The notes: generated by a model not told the origin, from the letters alone. Shown: positions 18,378 through 28,257, counted from the first letter of the stretch. The stretch: DNA of 64,000 bases from an uncultured Alphaproteobacteria bacterium (GCA_902597015.1 CACJWQ010000001.1:68520-132519), one strand, 5' to 3'. Made by a program: numbers and translations.

Positions 18378-19686
18378 TAACGAAAGAATTACCATTTTGT
18401 ATCTGTAATATGTTCAAGTCTCTTGCAATCATATTTTTTTTAAAATAAAAATTTCCATCTATTCCATCAAATTTTTTGTTTTGGTTGTTTAATAGCTTTA
18501 GTACATCATCAAAGCTATACTCATTACTATAAATAAAATTTAGTAAGCCTATTAAATCATATGGCAATGTTGAAATTCTTAAAAACTCTTCTTCATATAT
18601 TTCTATATAATTGTTGATTAAATTTATTCTTCTTGACTCCGGAACTCCTGGAAATATTGCTCCTTGTAATGAGGGTTCATAGAAAAAAGTTTTATCATCT
18701 ATTACTCCTGTACCCATAAACTGAACAATATTTGGATCTATATCGTAGTACGGTAGAAGGGGAGCAACTTGTAATAAGTTCAAACCATAATCAGCAATCA
18801 AAATATGAGTGAAATCATAGTCACTTGTTGTTTTAAATCTTTCTAATTTTTTTAATCTTTTTTTTGATTTTTCATCTTTTTTAGTCGATAAAATTTGTTT
18901 TTGCCTATTTAATTCATATTTCCTTTGTTCATATTTTCCTAATTCTTTTATTGAATCTCTTACGTTAGATAGATCACCTTTATATGATGATCTATTAACT
19001 AAGATAGCTGAGCTTTCAAAAATTACATCATCAATAAAACTATTAATTAAATATCCATATTCATTTTCAGGATAAAGAAGGGCCACTTTTGCATCATCAT
19101 TTAAATATAAAAGAAGTTGTGAAAGTTCATTTTTTGGGAAAAAATTTAATAAATAAACACAATCTTTAGCAAGTGAAGATTGGGAGGAAAATGAAAAAAA
19201 TATTACTTTATGGTTACAATACTTGTTTAACATCTTTGTGTACTTTGATTGGATTGGTCCTACGAATACAATCCCAGGGGAAAGATTGGCTTCTATAATA
19301 TTTTTTAGATCTTTATCAGTTTCAAAAAATTCTATTTGTAAATTAACATTCTTTACTTCTAAGTTATAGATTCCTAACTCGAATGTATTTATAAACTGTT
19401 TGGTTGTTTTTGGATCATCATCATTTGCAAATAAAACTATAATTTTTTTATCTAAAACAATATTATCTTTAACTTGAGTATCTTCCTTTTTTTCAATCTT
19501 CTTGTTGTTCGTGCTTTTAATAATTACTGGTTTTTCAGTAATGATATTTTTTTGAGGATTTTTTGGAACTTGTTTTGATAAATTGACTGGAGTACACGAT
19601 ATTATAAATGTAAATATATATAGAATGAATAATATAGTTAATGGTCTTTCAATTGTGGCAACACCAATAGGTAATTTAGATGACAT
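18370..19686 (-). CDS. LppC/LpoA-like lipoprotein (periplasmic-binding-protein fold)
   Basis: A 438-residue probable outer-membrane lipoprotein. A hydrophobic signal segment at about residues 16-30 ends at the lipobox IISC (Cys31). The mature part has a Lys-rich spacer and then a type I periplasmic-binding-protein fold (IIVLFANDDDPKTTKQFINTF; FVGPIQSKYTKML; KVALLYPENEYGYLIN; HILIADYG), as in LppC/LpoA, the activator of penicillin-binding proteins. The only usable in-frame ATG is at 19686, so the 5' end overlaps the divergent rsmI gene by about 62 bp. Proximity to rsmI and a BON lipoprotein matches the lpoA-rsmI-...-dolP order of other proteobacteria. Confidence 0.8.
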   Translation of the reverse strand: MSSKLPIGVATIERPLTILFILYIFTFIISCTPVNLSKQVPKNPQKNIITEKPVIIKSTNNKKIEKKEDTQVKDNIVLDKKIIVLFANDDDPKTTKQFINTFELGIYNLEVKNVNLQIEFFETDKDLKNIIEANLSPGIVFVGPIQSKYTKMLNKYCNHKVIFFSFSSQSSLAKDCVYLLNFFPKNELSQLLLYLNDDAKVALLYPENEYGYLINSFIDDVIFESSAILVNRSSYKGDLSNVRDSIKELGKYEQRKYELNRQKQILSTKKDEKSKKRLKKLERFKTTSDYDFTHILIADYGLNLLQVAPLLPYYDIDPNIVQFMGTGVIDDKTFFYEPSLQGAIFPGVPESRRINLINNYIEIYEEEFLRISTLPYDLIGLLNFIYSNEYSFDDVLKLLNNQNKKFDGIDGNFYFKKNMIARDLNILQIQNGNSFVIN

Positions 19687-20467
19687 TACTTATCGAGCTG
19701 TTAATATACTTAAAGATTGTGATGTAATTGTTTGTGAAAATCCTAAACATTCACTTAAATTACTAAATAAATTAGGCATTAAAAAGAAATTAATAGCAAT
19801 TCACGATTATAATGAACATAAAATTATAGAGCAAATTAAGAATTTATTAAAAACTAAAAAATGTGTTCTAATTTCTGATGCAGGATCACCACTCATTTCA
19901 GATCCTGGTTATAATCTGGTACAATATTGCATTAAAAATAAAATTGCCGTTACATCTATTCCAGGACCTTCATCAATAGTCTCGGGCTTACAATTATCTG
20001 GGCTGCCAATATCAGAATTTGCTTTTTTTGGTTTTGTACCAAAATCTAAAAAAAAGATAGAGGATCTAATAAATAAAATTTCTCAAGAAGAAAGAACATG
20101 CATATTTTTTGTCTCAAATCATAAATTAATTGTTTTTTTAGAATGTTTAGAAAATATTATACCTGATCGAGCAATTTCAATATGCAAAGAACTAACTAAA
20201 ATAAATGAGTTTGTTTTTAGGGGAATTGCAAGCAAAGTAAAAAATGAAATAATTGAAAATAAGGATAATTTAAAAGGTGAGTTTGTTGCAGTTATTGATA
20301 GACTGACTTTAAAAAATCATGATTTTGACCAAATTGATTTATACAAAGATGAATTAAAAAAAATGGTTAAAAAATTTTCTTTGACCGACGTCGTCGAAAT
20401 AGTACATAAATTTACAAAAATTAACAAAAATAAAATTTATAAATGGTTGCTAAATTTAAAAATATAA
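19625..20467 (+). CDS. rsmI: 16S rRNA (cytidine1402-2'-O)-methyltransferase
   Basis: A 280-residue SAM-dependent methyltransferase of the tetrapyrrole methylase fold that modifies C1402 in the ribosomal decoding centre. Motifs: LSIVATPIGNLDDITYRAV at the N terminus, LISDAGSPLISDPGYNLV near 80, SIPGPSSIVSGLQLSGLP near 110 and FFGFVPKSKK near 135. The ATG at 19625 was chosen because it places the GLSIVATPIGNL motif at the usual distance; an upstream in-frame TTG at 19583 would add an unconserved 14 residues. It diverges from the LpoA-like gene with overlapping 5' ends. Confidence 0.96.
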   Translation: MNNIVNGLSIVATPIGNLDDITYRAVNILKDCDVIVCENPKHSLKLLNKLGIKKKLIAIHDYNEHKIIEQIKNLLKTKKCVLISDAGSPLISDPGYNLVQYCIKNKIAVTSIPGPSSIVSGLQLSGLPISEFAFFGFVPKSKKKIEDLINKISQEERTCIFFVSNHKLIVFLECLENIIPDRAISICKELTKINEFVFRGIASKVKNEIIENKDNLKGEFVAVIDRLTLKNHDFDQIDLYKDELKKMVKKFSLTDVVEIVHKFTKINKNKIYKWLLNLKI

Positions 20468-21048
20468 TAAAAATATTGATTATTCCTATACTTTTAATTT
20501 TGTCATTTATTAATTATGGCTGCTCACCAGCTAGTGTACTCGCTACAGGCGGCGGTAGTGCTATGGTCGTAGCTGAGGGAGAAAGATCGCTTGGCACAGT
20601 AATTGACGACGCTACAATTAAAGTAAACATCGCTGCAAAATTCTTAAACGCAGAAAACAACTTATTTGTAAATATTAACACTAGTGTCCTTGAGGGAAGG
20701 ATTCTCTTAACAGGTCTTGTTGACAATCAAGAAATACGGATTGATGCTGTTAGATTGGTCTGGGAAGTTGAAGGTGTTCGAGAAGTAATAAATGAAATAG
20801 AAATTGGAAACAGAGCAACATTAAAAGATTATGCAAGTGATTTATGGATAAATACTCAAGCAAGAGCAATAGCAGCAAAAACAGTTGGGATTAAATCAAT
20901 TACGTTTAACTTCGAGACAATACAGGGTAAAATTTATATAGCCGGTATATCAACGCGTCCTGATCTTTTAGATAGCATGATGTCAGCACTTAAAAATATT
21001 AAAGGGGTGAATGAAATTGTCAACTATGTAATAATTAAAGAAGAATAA
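20443..21048 (+). CDS. BON-domain lipoprotein (DolP/YraP-like)
   Basis: A 201-residue lipoprotein: hydrophobic signal segment with Cys27 in NYGCSPAS as the probable acylated residue, then two tandem BON domains (first at about 55-125, DDATIKVNIAAKFL...VEGVREVINEIEI; second at about 130-200, KTVGIKSITFNFETIQGKIYIAG...IKGVNEIVNYVII). The arrangement matches DolP, an outer-membrane lipoprotein that maintains envelope integrity. It overlaps the rsmI 3' end by 25 bp. The predicted nuclease YraN, often found between rsmI and dolP, is absent. Confidence 0.85.
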   Translation: MVAKFKNIIKILIIPILLILSFINYGCSPASVLATGGGSAMVVAEGERSLGTVIDDATIKVNIAAKFLNAENNLFVNINTSVLEGRILLTGLVDNQEIRIDAVRLVWEVEGVREVINEIEIGNRATLKDYASDLWINTQARAIAAKTVGIKSITFNFETIQGKIYIAGISTRPDLLDSMMSALKNIKGVNEIVNYVIIKEE

Positions 21049-21052
21049 TAAA

Positions 21053-21403
21053 TTATCTTAAGCTTCCAATTTTTTCACCAGCTAAAATATGAATATGAAA
21101 ATGTGGAACTTCCTGACCACCATCCTCTCCTGAATTCGTAATTAATCTATATCCATTTTCTTCAATATTTAAATCATCTATAACAAGTTGAACGCTTTTA
21201 AAAAAAGAAGATATTTTTTCATTATCAGCATTTTTTAAAAAATCAGAAAAATTAGTACATTTAAATTTAGGAATAGCTAAAATATGTATTTTTGCTTGTG
21301 GGTTTATATCTTTAAAAAATAAACTGAATTCATCTTCATAAACTTTTTCACAGGGTATCTCTTTTCTTAATATTTTCGCGAATATATTATTTATATCATA
21401 CAT
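21053..21403 (-). CDS. HIT-family nucleotide hydrolase (HinT-like)
   Basis: A 116-residue histidine-triad protein. It has IFAKILRKEIPCEKVYED near the N terminus, the nucleotide contact region INPQAKIHILAIPK, and the catalytic triad PHFHIHIL near residue 105. HinT enzymes hydrolyse purine nucleoside phosphoramidates such as AMP-lysine adducts. It follows hisE with a 6-bp gap, at the end of the histidine gene cluster, as often in proteobacteria. Confidence 0.94.
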   Translation of the reverse strand: MYDINNIFAKILRKEIPCEKVYEDEFSLFFKDINPQAKIHILAIPKFKCTNFSDFLKNADNEKISSFFKSVQLVIDDLNIEENGYRLITNSGEDGGQEVPHFHIHILAGEKIGSLR

Positions 21404-21409
21404 ACTATT

Positions 21410-21682
21410 TTATTTTCTTTTATCCATTTCCTTGTAAATATCATTCATTGTAATTTTTTTTGACTTAAGTAAAACTAAAAGATGATAAATTACATCAACT
21501 GCCTCCTCAGTAGTTCTTTTTTTTGATCCTTTTAAAAAATCTATAATCAACTCTGATGCTTCTTCTCCAAATTTTTGTGCTATTTTTTTAGGCCCTGACT
21601 TTAATAATTCATTTGTATAAGAATTTTTTTTCCTTGATTTTATTCTATTATTTATAATTTTATTTAAATCTTCAATTTTCAT
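21410..21682 (-). CDS. hisE: Phosphoribosyl-ATP pyrophosphatase
   Basis: A 90-residue all-helical MazG-like enzyme for the second step of histidine synthesis (PR-ATP to PR-AMP). It has YTNELLKSGPKKIAQKFGEEASELIIDF, with the Mg-binding EExxE-type acidic residues, and EEAVDVIYHLLVLL. It is a stand-alone HisE, not fused to HisI. It lies 5 bp after hisF in the same operon. Confidence 0.96.
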   Translation of the reverse strand: MKIEDLNKIINNRIKSRKKNSYTNELLKSGPKKIAQKFGEEASELIIDFLKGSKKRTTEEAVDVIYHLLVLLKSKKITMNDIYKEMDKRK

Positions 21683-21687
21683 AAAAA

Positions 21688-22443
21688 TTAATCTCTGATA
21701 CTTATATTTTTTTCTTTTAAGTACTTTTTAACCTCTTTAATGCTAATTTCATTAAAATGAAAGACTGACGCTGCTAATAATGCGTCAGCCTTACCTTTTA
21801 CCACTCCATCGTAAAAGTGATCCAATGACCCAACTCCCCCGCTAGCTATAAGTGGTATCTTTATAAATTCTGATACTTTACTTAGTAATTCATTATCAAA
21901 ACCAGATTTTGTTCCATCTTTATCCATTGATGTTAAAAGAATTTCCCCAGCACCAAGATTTTGAACTTTTTCGATCCAACTTAAAGCAAGTAAATCTGTT
22001 TTTTTTGTTCCTCCATGTGAGTAAACATACCAATCATTGTCTTGTTTTTTGGCGTCAACAGCTACTACGATACATTGATTTCCAAAATATTCTGATGCTT
22101 TTTTAATTATCTTTGGGTCTTTAATTGCTGCAGAATTTATAGATACTTTATCAGCACCAGCTTTTAATAAAGCTTGTATATTTTCTATAGATGAAATACC
22201 TCCCCCAACTGTTAGTGGAATAAAGACTTCATTAGCAGTTTTTTTTACTACATTTACCATCGTATCTCTATTTTCGATAGATGCACTAATATCTAAAAAA
22301 CATATTTCATCAGCTCCATTTTCAGAATAGTGCTTAGCATGCTCAACAGGGTCACCAGCATCAATTAAGTTTAAAAAATTTATTCCTTTAACAACCCTTC
22401 CGTCTTTGACGTCCAGACATGGAATAATTCTCGTTTTAACCAT
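21688..22443 (-). CDS. hisF: Imidazole glycerol phosphate synthase, cyclase subunit
   Basis: A 251-residue TIM barrel that joins the HisH-produced ammonia to PRFAR, giving IGP and AICAR. Motifs: [19 protein letters not shown] at the N terminus with the catalytic Asp, [14 protein letters not shown] near 80, and [15 protein letters not shown] near 170 with the second catalytic Asp. Length is normal. The start is one base after the hisA stop. Confidence 0.98.
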   Translation of the reverse strand: MVKTRIIPCLDVKDGRVVKGINFLNLIDAGDPVEHAKHYSENGADEICFLDISASIENRDTMVNVVKKTANEVFIPLTVGGGISSIENIQALLKAGADKVSINSAAIKDPKIIKKASEYFGNQCIVVAVDAKKQDNDWYVYSHGGTKKTDLLALSWIEKVQNLGAGEILLTSMDKDGTKSGFDNELLSKVSEFIKIPLIASGGVGSLDHFYDGVVKGKADALLAASVFHFNEISIKEVKKYLKEKNISIRD

Positions 22444-22444
22444 T

Positions 22445-23185
22445 TTAATTCAAAATTTTTTGAGCTTCTTCTAAATCAATGGTACCCTCGTAAAATGATT
22501 TACCTGAAATAACTCCTTCTATATTATCAAAATTTAAATTTTTAAGATTTATAAGATCAGAGTAATTTGTTAAGCCGCCTGCAATAATAACTTGTTTAGT
22601 AAATTCTTTTTTCAAACTTATTTTTTTAAGAAAATTATTTACAAATTCTAAATTTAATCCTTTTAACATACCATCATTTTGAATATCTGTAATTATATAT
22701 CCTTTAATTCTAGAGTCGTTGTAAATATCAAGAACATCTTGTATTTTCTTCCCAGAGTCTTCATCCCATCCTTTTATCATTATGTTATCATTAAGAATAT
22801 CTAATGATATGTAAATTTTTTCGCTAAATTGTTCTGCTAATTGAAGGACCAATTTAGGTTTTTGAACAGACATAGAGCCAACAATCAAATTATTTATACC
22901 AACTTCAAAATATTTTTTTGCTAAGGCTAAGCTTCTTATTCCACCGCCTAGCTGTATTGGTATGTTAATTGACCTTCTTATTTTTATAATAGTTTCAAAA
23001 TTAATATTAGGTCTGCCAAATGCAGCATCTAAATCAATTAAATGTAATTTTTTACAACCAATTTCTTGAAAATAAATAGCCTGTTTTTCTGGATCTTCAT
23101 TGTAAACAATACTAGATTCATCCTTACCTTTAGACAATCTAACACACTTTTTATCCTTTAAATCAATCGCCGGTATAATTTGCAC
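22445..23185 (-). CDS. hisA: ProFAR isomerase
   Basis: A 246-residue TIM-barrel isomerase converting ProFAR to PRFAR. Motifs: [18 protein letters not shown] at the N terminus with the catalytic Asp, [19 protein letters not shown] near 75, and [18 protein letters not shown] near 165 with the second catalytic Asp. It shares base 23185 with the upstream GNAT gene stop, so the two are coupled. Confidence 0.97.
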   Translation of the reverse strand: MQIIPAIDLKDKKCVRLSKGKDESSIVYNEDPEKQAIYFQEIGCKKLHLIDLDAAFGRPNINFETIIKIRRSINIPIQLGGGIRSLALAKKYFEVGINNLIVGSMSVQKPKLVLQLAEQFSEKIYISLDILNDNIMIKGWDEDSGKKIQDVLDIYNDSRIKGYIITDIQNDGMLKGLNLEFVNNFLKKISLKKEFTKQVIIAGGLTNYSDLINLKNLNFDNIEGVISGKSFYEGTIDLEEAQKILN

Positions 23186-23727
23186 TACAGATTTTTATAA
23201 TAATAATAACCTTTAATAAAGCTTCCATTGATGTAAGCATAGTATGGGTTTTCTCCCCATTTAGTATAATTTTTACTTGTAAAAAGTTTTATAGCTGCAT
23301 CTTGTGTTTCTCTAACGGCTAATTGTAAAGATTTAATATTATCTTCTTTTGCAATTTGCTCAGTGTGATCTATCATTGTTTTGGCCAAGCCATATCCTCT
23401 TGCCCATGGGGCAACAAATTGTCTTCTTATACGTGCAATATTTTTTCTAGATTCAATATTTGGAGCTTCATACGCAAGTTGAAGAGTGCCAGCTATAACA
23501 CCATTTAATCTACCAACAATAAGTTTAATATATTTATCATTGGTTCTTTTGGTCCAATAATCTACTAAAATATCTCTTGTGGGAACTCTTAACCAACCAA
23601 AACCACCTCCAGCTTTTATTGCTTGTTCTGTAATATTACAAAGATCTGCCAAATCTACATCCGTAAGTATTTCAATGCTATCGACTGAAATATTAATTTT
23701 TTCTTTTAGTTGTGTAGACATGTTCAT
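23185..23727 (-). CDS. GNAT-family N-acetyltransferase inside the histidine cluster
   Basis: A 180-residue acetyltransferase-like protein. It has an N-terminal region with GGGFGWLRVPTRDILVDYW, then the acetyl-CoA motif A region QFVAPWARGYGLAKTMIDHTEQIA near residue 115 (family R/Q-x-x-G-x-G/A) and motif B IKLFTSKNYTKWGENPYYAY. The acceptor is unknown; related alphaproteobacterial proteins are often found near hslV/hslU. Here it sits between hisH and hisA with 4-bp and 1-bp overlaps, so it is part of the operon. It may modify a small molecule or protein; no link to histidine synthesis is shown. Confidence 0.85.
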   Translation of the reverse strand: MNMSTQLKEKINISVDSIEILTDVDLADLCNITEQAIKAGGGFGWLRVPTRDILVDYWTKRTNDKYIKLIVGRLNGVIAGTLQLAYEAPNIESRKNIARIRRQFVAPWARGYGLAKTMIDHTEQIAKEDNIKSLQLAVRETQDAAIKLFTSKNYTKWGENPYYAYINGSFIKGYYYYKNL

Positions 23728-24353
23728 ACTCTAATAAATTGTTTTAGTAAGTTTAATCCCTGGGAGGAACTTTTTTCAGGATGAAACTGCACGCCATATA
23801 TATTTTCTTTACCAACTATTGAAGCAAAATTTATTCCGTACTTAGTTTCTGCCAAAATATTGTCTTTATTAGCACATTCGAAATAATAAGAGTGAACGAA
23901 GTAGTAGTCATTTTTAGTTGAGATTAAGTTATTATATTTTGAGTTTGTTGGTATTGCCAAGTTCCAGCCCATATGAGGAAGTTTTAAATTATCTCCAGGC
24001 AATAATTTAATTTGACCATCTATCCAGCCTAGACCTTCATGATCTCCATTTTCTTCACTTATATTAGCTAACATTTGCATACCAACACAAATACCTAAAA
24101 ATGGTTTCTTTTTTATTAATGCAAATTCACAAAGCTCATCTATCAAGCCATCAGTTTTTTTTAAACCGTTCATGCATGTAGAAAAAGCTCCTTGGCCTGG
24201 CAATACAATGTGGGTTGAGTTTTTTACATCATTAAGTTTTTTTGAAATTAAAACATCAACCTCAATATTATTATCTTTTGCTATTTTAATAAAAGACTTT
24301 TGTGCGGACAAAACATTACCTGAGCCGTAATCGACAATAGTGATCTTTTTCAT
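23724..24353 (-). CDS. hisH: Imidazole glycerol phosphate synthase, glutaminase subunit
   Basis: A 209-residue class I glutamine amidotransferase that supplies ammonia to HisF. The nucleophile elbow FLGICVGMQMLA carries the catalytic Cys (about residue 92), and VQFHPEKSSSQG near 188 carries His and Glu of the triad. It has the N-terminal family motif VDYGSGNVLSAQKSF. It overlaps the GNAT gene by 4 bp and lies 6 bp downstream of hisB. Confidence 0.97.
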   Translation of the reverse strand: MKKITIVDYGSGNVLSAQKSFIKIAKDNNIEVDVLISKKLNDVKNSTHIVLPGQGAFSTCMNGLKKTDGLIDELCEFALIKKKPFLGICVGMQMLANISEENGDHEGLGWIDGQIKLLPGDNLKLPHMGWNLAIPTNSKYNNLISTKNDYYFVHSYYFECANKDNILAETKYGINFASIVGKENIYGVQFHPEKSSSQGLNLLKQFIRV

Positions 24354-24359
24354 TAGAAA

Positions 24360-24947
24360 TTAAAGAGTGCCTTTTGATGATGGTATGTTATCTTTTCTTC
24401 TGTTATCTATTTCGACAGCAAATCTTAAACTTTTGGCAAAAGCCTTAAAGCACGATTCAATAATATGGTGATTGTTTTTTCCATACAAGTTTTCAATATG
24501 TAAATTACATTTGGTTTCGTTTGAAAAAGCTTTAAAAAATTCATGGAATAACTCTGTATCCATTTCACCAATTTTTTTTAAACCAAGATTAACATTCCAC
24601 ACAAGTTCAGGCCTTCCACTTAAATCAATAACACATCTTGATAAACATTCATCCATTGGAACATATGAAAAACCATATCTGTTTATTCCTTTCTTATCAT
24701 CAAGTGCTTTGTTGATAGCTAAAGCAATTGCGTAAGCAGTATCTTCAACTGAATGGTGAAGATCAACATTAGTGTCTCCTTCACATTTTAAATCTATATC
24801 TATTAAACTGTGGTGAGATAATAATTCTAACATGTGATCAAAAAAACCTATTTGTGTTGAAATTTTACATTGGCCGACGCCATCTAGGTTAACTTCACAA
24901 CTTATCTTTGTTTCTTTGGTGTTTCTCTCAATCTTACCTTTTCGCAT
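24360..24947 (-). CDS. hisB: Imidazoleglycerol-phosphate dehydratase
   Basis: A 195-residue monofunctional dehydratase with no HisB-N phosphatase domain. It has the two metal-binding repeats typical of the family: [17 protein letters not shown] and [12 protein letters not shown] near 60-70, and later [11 protein letters not shown] and [15 protein letters not shown] near 160. It is the first gene of the hisB-hisH-GNAT-hisA-hisF-hisE-HIT transcription unit, divergent from hslV across 81 bp. Confidence 0.97.
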   Translation of the reverse strand: MRKGKIERNTKETKISCEVNLDGVGQCKISTQIGFFDHMLELLSHHSLIDIDLKCEGDTNVDLHHSVEDTAYAIALAINKALDDKKGINRYGFSYVPMDECLSRCVIDLSGRPELVWNVNLGLKKIGEMDTELFHEFFKAFSNETKCNLHIENLYGKNNHHIIESCFKAFAKSLRFAVEIDNRRKDNIPSSKGTL

Positions 24948-25028
24948 TTTTGCCTAATATCAGTGAAATATGATTTATTCTAGGTAAATTACTTGATAAA
25001 AATAATTAAATAGCCATCTTATGTATGA

Positions 25029-25577
25029 ATGAAAAAAAACATTATTAAATCAACAACTATTGTAGGAATTAGAAAAGATAATCTCGTCGTTATTGCGGGT
25101 GATGGTCAGGCCAGTCTTGGTAATACTGTAATGAAATCAAATGTAAAAAAAATTAGAAGGCTTGGTGCCGATGAAACTGTTATATCTGGTTTTGCAGGAT
25201 CTACTGCAGATGCATTCGCTTTATTTGAAAGATTAGAGGGAAAATTAGATCAATATAAAAACCAACTTAAAAGAGCTTGTGTAGAATTAGCCAAAGATTG
25301 GAGAACAGATAGGTATCTAAGAAGATTAGAAGCAATGATGATAGTGGCTGATAAGGATGTAAGTTTATTGTTGTCTGGTACTGGTGATGTAATTGAATCT
25401 GACGATGGAATACTAGCAATAGGTTCTGGAGGTCCATATGCAAATAGTGCTGCGAAAGCATTGATGAAAAACACAAAAATGGATGCAAAAGAAATTGCTT
25501 TAGAATCACTTAATATAGCTGCGGATATTTGTATTTATACAAACCATAATATCATTTCTGAAACAATCGAGCTTTAA
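25029..25577 (+). CDS. hslV: HslV, peptidase subunit of the ATP-dependent HslUV protease
   Basis: A 182-residue threonine peptidase of the bacterial proteasome-like protease. After processing the mature chain should begin at Thr ([11 protein letters not shown]), and [15 protein letters not shown] and [14 protein letters not shown] are conserved. It forms dodecameric rings capped by HslU hexamers and degrades regulators and damaged proteins in the cytoplasm. hslU follows two bases after its stop. hslVU is often heat-inducible, but I do not see a clear sigma-32 site in the 81-bp upstream gap. Confidence 0.98.
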   Translation: MKKNIIKSTTIVGIRKDNLVVIAGDGQASLGNTVMKSNVKKIRRLGADETVISGFAGSTADAFALFERLEGKLDQYKNQLKRACVELAKDWRTDRYLRRLEAMMIVADKDVSLLLSGTGDVIESDDGILAIGSGGPYANSAAKALMKNTKMDAKEIALESLNIAADICIYTNHNIISETIEL

Positions 25578-25579
25578 AT

Positions 25580-26893
25580 ATGGAATCTAGTTTTAGCCCA
25601 AGAGAAATTGTTTCTGAATTAGATAAATTTATCATTGGCCAGAACAATGCAAAAAAAGCTGTTGCAGTTGCTTTAAGAAATAGATGGAGAAGAAAACAAC
25701 TTGATGATTCTTTAAAAGAGGAAATTGTACCAAAAAATATTTTAATGGTTGGTCCAACAGGTTGCGGTAAAACTGAAATCTCACGAAGACTTGCTAAATT
25801 AGCAAATGCACCTTTTGTAAAAGTTGAGGCGACTAAATTTACAGAGGTTGGATATGTTGGAAGAGATGTTGAGCAAATTGTAAGAGATCTTGTTGAAATA
25901 AGTATTACAAAAACAAAAATACAAATGGGACAAGAGGTAAAGGCGAAAGCAGAAAAAAATGCAGAAGAAAGAATACTAGATGTGTTAGTTTCTAAAAGCT
26001 CAACACCAGCTACGCGAGATAACTTTAGAAAAAAACTAAGATCAGGTGAATTAAATGATAATGAAGTTGAAATTCCAGTTTCAGCTAATGCAAATTTAAG
26101 TTTACCAACTATGGATATACCTGGCATGCCTGGTTCTCAAATGGGTATGATTAATTTGGGTGATGTATTTGGAAAAGGTTTTGGCAATCAAAAGAAAATG
26201 AAAAAAATGAGTGTCAAAGAATCTCATGCCTATTTGTTAAATGAGGAAACTGATAAACTTTTAGATAAAGATAAAATAAACTCAAGAGCATTGGATGATG
26301 TTGAGCAAAATGGAATTGTTTTTATAGACGAAATAGATAAAATTACTTCTAGAGCTGATAGAAGTGGCGCTGATGTTTCAAGAGAAGGTGTACAAAGAGA
26401 TCTATTGCCACTTATTGAAGGAACTGCGGTTACTACAAAATATGGTGTTGTAAAAACAGATTATATTTTGTTCATTGCCTCAGGGGCATTTCACTTATCT
26501 AAACCATCAGACATGCTGCCTGAGCTTCAAGGTAGATTACCAATTAGAGTAGAGCTTGATAGTCTTAGTAAAAAAGATTTTAAACTTATTCTTACTGAAA
26601 CACAAAATAGTTTGATCAAGCAGTATCAAGGACTTCTTGGAACAGAGAAGGTTGATTTAAAGTTTGAAGAAGATGGAATTGATACCATCGCCTCTCTATC
26701 TACAGAGATAAATCAGAACGTAGAAAATATAGGTGCCAGAAGACTGCATACTGTAATGGAAAAACTACTTGAAGAGGTTAGTTATACAGCCTCAGATATA
26801 GGCCCTACAGAAATAATAATTAATAAAGAATACGTTGAAAATAGCTTGGGAGAACTTATTAAAAGTCAGGACTTATCAAAGTTTATATTGTAA
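25580..26893 (+). CDS. hslU: HslU, ATPase subunit of the HslUV protease
   Basis: A 437-residue AAA+ unfoldase. The N-terminal motif is [33 protein letters not shown], with Walker [17 protein letters not shown] near residue 60, the pore/GYVG motif EVGYVGRDV near 90, an inserted I domain at about 110-240, Walker [10 protein letters not shown] near 250 and sensor 2 in [15 protein letters not shown]. Length is typical. It is coupled to hslV. Confidence 0.98.
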   Translation: MESSFSPREIVSELDKFIIGQNNAKKAVAVALRNRWRRKQLDDSLKEEIVPKNILMVGPTGCGKTEISRRLAKLANAPFVKVEATKFTEVGYVGRDVEQIVRDLVEISITKTKIQMGQEVKAKAEKNAEERILDVLVSKSSTPATRDNFRKKLRSGELNDNEVEIPVSANANLSLPTMDIPGMPGSQMGMINLGDVFGKGFGNQKKMKKMSVKESHAYLLNEETDKLLDKDKINSRALDDVEQNGIVFIDEIDKITSRADRSGADVSREGVQRDLLPLIEGTAVTTKYGVVKTDYILFIASGAFHLSKPSDMLPELQGRLPIRVELDSLSKKDFKLILTETQNSLIKQYQGLLGTEKVDLKFEEDGIDTIASLSTEINQNVENIGARRLHTVMEKLLEEVSYTASDIGPTEIIINKEYVENSLGELIKSQDLSKFIL

Positions 26894-26922
26894 AGCTCAT
26901 TTAAATTTTTAATAGTTGTAAA

Positions 26923-28257
26923 ATGAGTATTTTTAAAAGCATCAAATTTGAATTACTTATTTTTGCATTAATTACATTAAGTATTTTTGCTTCTTTTAAT
27001 TTAGATCTTTTTTTTTATAATTATTTTATAAACTTAAGTGAGTGGGTAAATGGAGTTTTTCTAAAAGAATTTTTTTCGGAAATAACAAAGCTTGGTAGTT
27101 CGTCTTGGTATTTTTCTATTACACTAATAGGCTTTGTTGTTTTTTATATAAACAAAAAACTTCAAATCATAAAAACTAAATCAGCTAAAAGCCTTTCTAA
27201 TCTTTTTATTTATTCTTTTGTTTATATTTTGACAGTTGGGGTAATTACTCAAATTATAAAACATGTGGTGGGAAGGCCCAGACCAAATCATACTGATTTT
27301 GAGAACGTTTTTAATTTTAAATATTTTACCATAGAATCAAATTTTCATTCTTTCCCCTCTGGACACTCTTCTACAATATTTGTGGTCTGCTTTATTTTGG
27401 TTTCTGTTGTTCCAAAATTAAGATATTTTTTTTATTTTTTAGCTTCTGTTGTTGCTTTTAGTCGTGTTGTTGTTGGCGCACATTTTTTTACAGATATTGT
27501 TGCTGGGGCAGTTTTAGCTTTAATATTGTTTAAGGTTTTAAATAAATTAATAGAAAATAAATATAATAAATATAAATTTTCAAATTTAATTCCTGAAAAA
27601 AATTCTGAGATTTTTTATTACATTCTAATTTTGTTTTTTAGTTGTGTGTTTGTGACTGCCGGACCATCCTTAGATTTATATATATCATCTTGGTTTTATA
27701 ATGGGGCATCACAATTTGAATTACAAAGTTTTGATTTAACGTCAATATTTTTTCGAGATATGTTATTACCACTAATACTAATTTATATTTTAATTTTACC
27801 AATAGTTGGACGTTTATTTAAAATTGATAAAATTTATTTTAATTATAAATTTTCAATTAAGGAAATAGTTTTATTATGGATTTCTCAAATTATCAGTGTT
27901 TTAATTTTTGTTAATCTTATATTAAAAAATTTTTGGGGTAGAGCAAGACCAAACGATGTAGTGGAGTTGGGTGGAAAAGAATCTTTTTCGCCGTGGTTTG
28001 AAATAAGCAACGCTTGTGAAACAAATTGCTCCTTTGTTTCAGGTGATGCGTCAGTTGGATTTTCAGTTATAATTCTATATTTAATTACAAAAAAAATAAT
28101 TTTTCTCTATGCAAGCTTTTTTGCTGGTTTTGTATTTGGATTAATTAGAATAATGGCTGGTGGTCATTTTTTAAGTGACATTTTTTTTGCTGGCTTATTT
28201 ATTGTAATTTTAAATATAATTTTATTTGAGTTGTATAAAAAATATTATGCTAAATAA
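26923..28257 (+). CDS. Tandem PAP2-family phosphatase (two PAP2 domains in one chain)
   Basis: A 444-residue polytopic membrane protein built of two PAP2 units. Unit 1 (about 1-215) has a complete catalytic signature: KHVVGRPRP, SFPSGHS and SRVVVGAHFFTD. Unit 2 (about 235-440) has KNFWGRARP and IRIMAGGHFLSD, but SGD replaces the central SGH, so the general-acid histidine is missing there. PAP2 enzymes dephosphorylate lipid phosphates such as undecaprenyl pyrophosphate, phosphatidic acid or lipid A phosphates. It overlaps the next gene, an ArnT-like glycosyltransferase, by 11 bp, which points to envelope lipid or lipid A modification; the substrate is inference. Confidence 0.88.
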   Translation: MSIFKSIKFELLIFALITLSIFASFNLDLFFYNYFINLSEWVNGVFLKEFFSEITKLGSSSWYFSITLIGFVVFYINKKLQIIKTKSAKSLSNLFIYSFVYILTVGVITQIIKHVVGRPRPNHTDFENVFNFKYFTIESNFHSFPSGHSSTIFVVCFILVSVVPKLRYFFYFLASVVAFSRVVVGAHFFTDIVAGAVLALILFKVLNKLIENKYNKYKFSNLIPEKNSEIFYYILILFFSCVFVTAGPSLDLYISSWFYNGASQFELQSFDLTSIFFRDMLLPLILIYILILPIVGRLFKIDKIYFNYKFSIKEIVLLWISQIISVLIFVNLILKNFWGRARPNDVVELGGKESFSPWFEISNACETNCSFVSGDASVGFSVIILYLITKKIIFLYASFFAGFVFGLIRIMAGGHFLSDIFFAGLFIVILNIILFELYKKYYAK

